From contig JAIPMN010001102.1 in NCBI GenBank assembly GCA_020650975.1, forward strand, positions 1-36,155: a DNA stretch of 36,155 nucleotides, in the 5' to 3' direction. Origin of the DNA: Apostichopus californicus (Eukaryota; Echinodermata; Holothuroidea; Aspidochirotida; Stichopodidae). Positions 36,142-36,155 of this stretch are shown in pieces. The position numbers and the translations under genes are program-made. Below the pieces are notes generated by a model that saw only the letters and a list, made by a program, of their open reading frames with translations, did not search any database and was not told the DNA's origin. Within the stretch, counting starts at the first letter, position 1; the number at the start of each line of letters is the position of its first letter.

Positions 36142-36155
36142 CCCCCCCCCCCCCC
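36142..36155. repeat. Poly-C (at least 14) at the right edge
   Basis: The window ends inside a C run. A second C run (10) lies at 25-34 near the left edge. Confidence 0.95.

Larger units (their letters stand above)
32169..36155. other. Upstream flank of KLF6/7
   Basis: Beyond the CArG box I see no recognised gene on either strand except the weak candidate exon at 34784-35064. A CACGTG E-box core is present at about 35508. A 97-codon minus frame at 33186-33479 has no recognisable domain. Confidence 0.55.

Overview
The window is eukaryotic, AT-rich and almost entirely non-coding. It looks like invertebrate deuterostome DNA, possibly an echinoderm. That placement rests on the divergent but clear KLF6/7 exon, the cluster of TAGGCCTA-type motifs, and the many G/C homopolymers and microsatellites; it is inference. 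No bacterial-style operons, tRNA genes, rRNA genes, CRISPR arrays or recognisable transposase or reverse-transcriptase ORFs were seen. Most open frames here are chance frames.

The one secure gene lies on the minus strand near the right end. At 31652-31753 a 34-codon first coding exon encodes the conserved N-terminus of a Kruppel-like factor of the KLF6/KLF7 group. It has a strong start context and ends at a phase-0 GT splice donor after codon 34. Upstream, at higher coordinates, are a plausible 5' leader with two short uORFs, a CCAAT/TATA/initiator arrangement at about 31980-32023, another CCAAT motif and a perfect CArG (SRF) box at 32159-32168. No second KLF exon or C2H2 zinc-finger exon was recognised to the left. 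If none was missed, positions 1-31651 are all first intron, which would then exceed 31.6 kb.

The proposed intron holds several notable elements. On the minus strand at about 23902-24090 is a GC-richer, hairpin-rich segment of about 190 nt. Its 5' part closely matches the U2 snRNA 5' domain, including the branch-point-recognition neighbourhood, but the rest is unlike U2. It could be a U2-derived chimera, a U2-headed SINE, or a divergent U2-like RNA. At 19456-19500 there is a near-perfect 45-nt palindrome. Two minisatellites lie at 4184-4500 (about 63 bp unit, 5 copies) and 25137-25519 (38 bp unit, about 10 copies). A cluster of TAGGCCTA-type palindromes occupies the first 0.7 kb of the intron after the donor. 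Microsatellites and poly-G/poly-C tracts are scattered throughout, and one poly-G tract contains a 7-N gap.

The 4 kb upstream of the proposed promoter has no recognised gene. It contains one weak candidate exon on the same strand (34784-35064), with good-looking splice signals at both ends.
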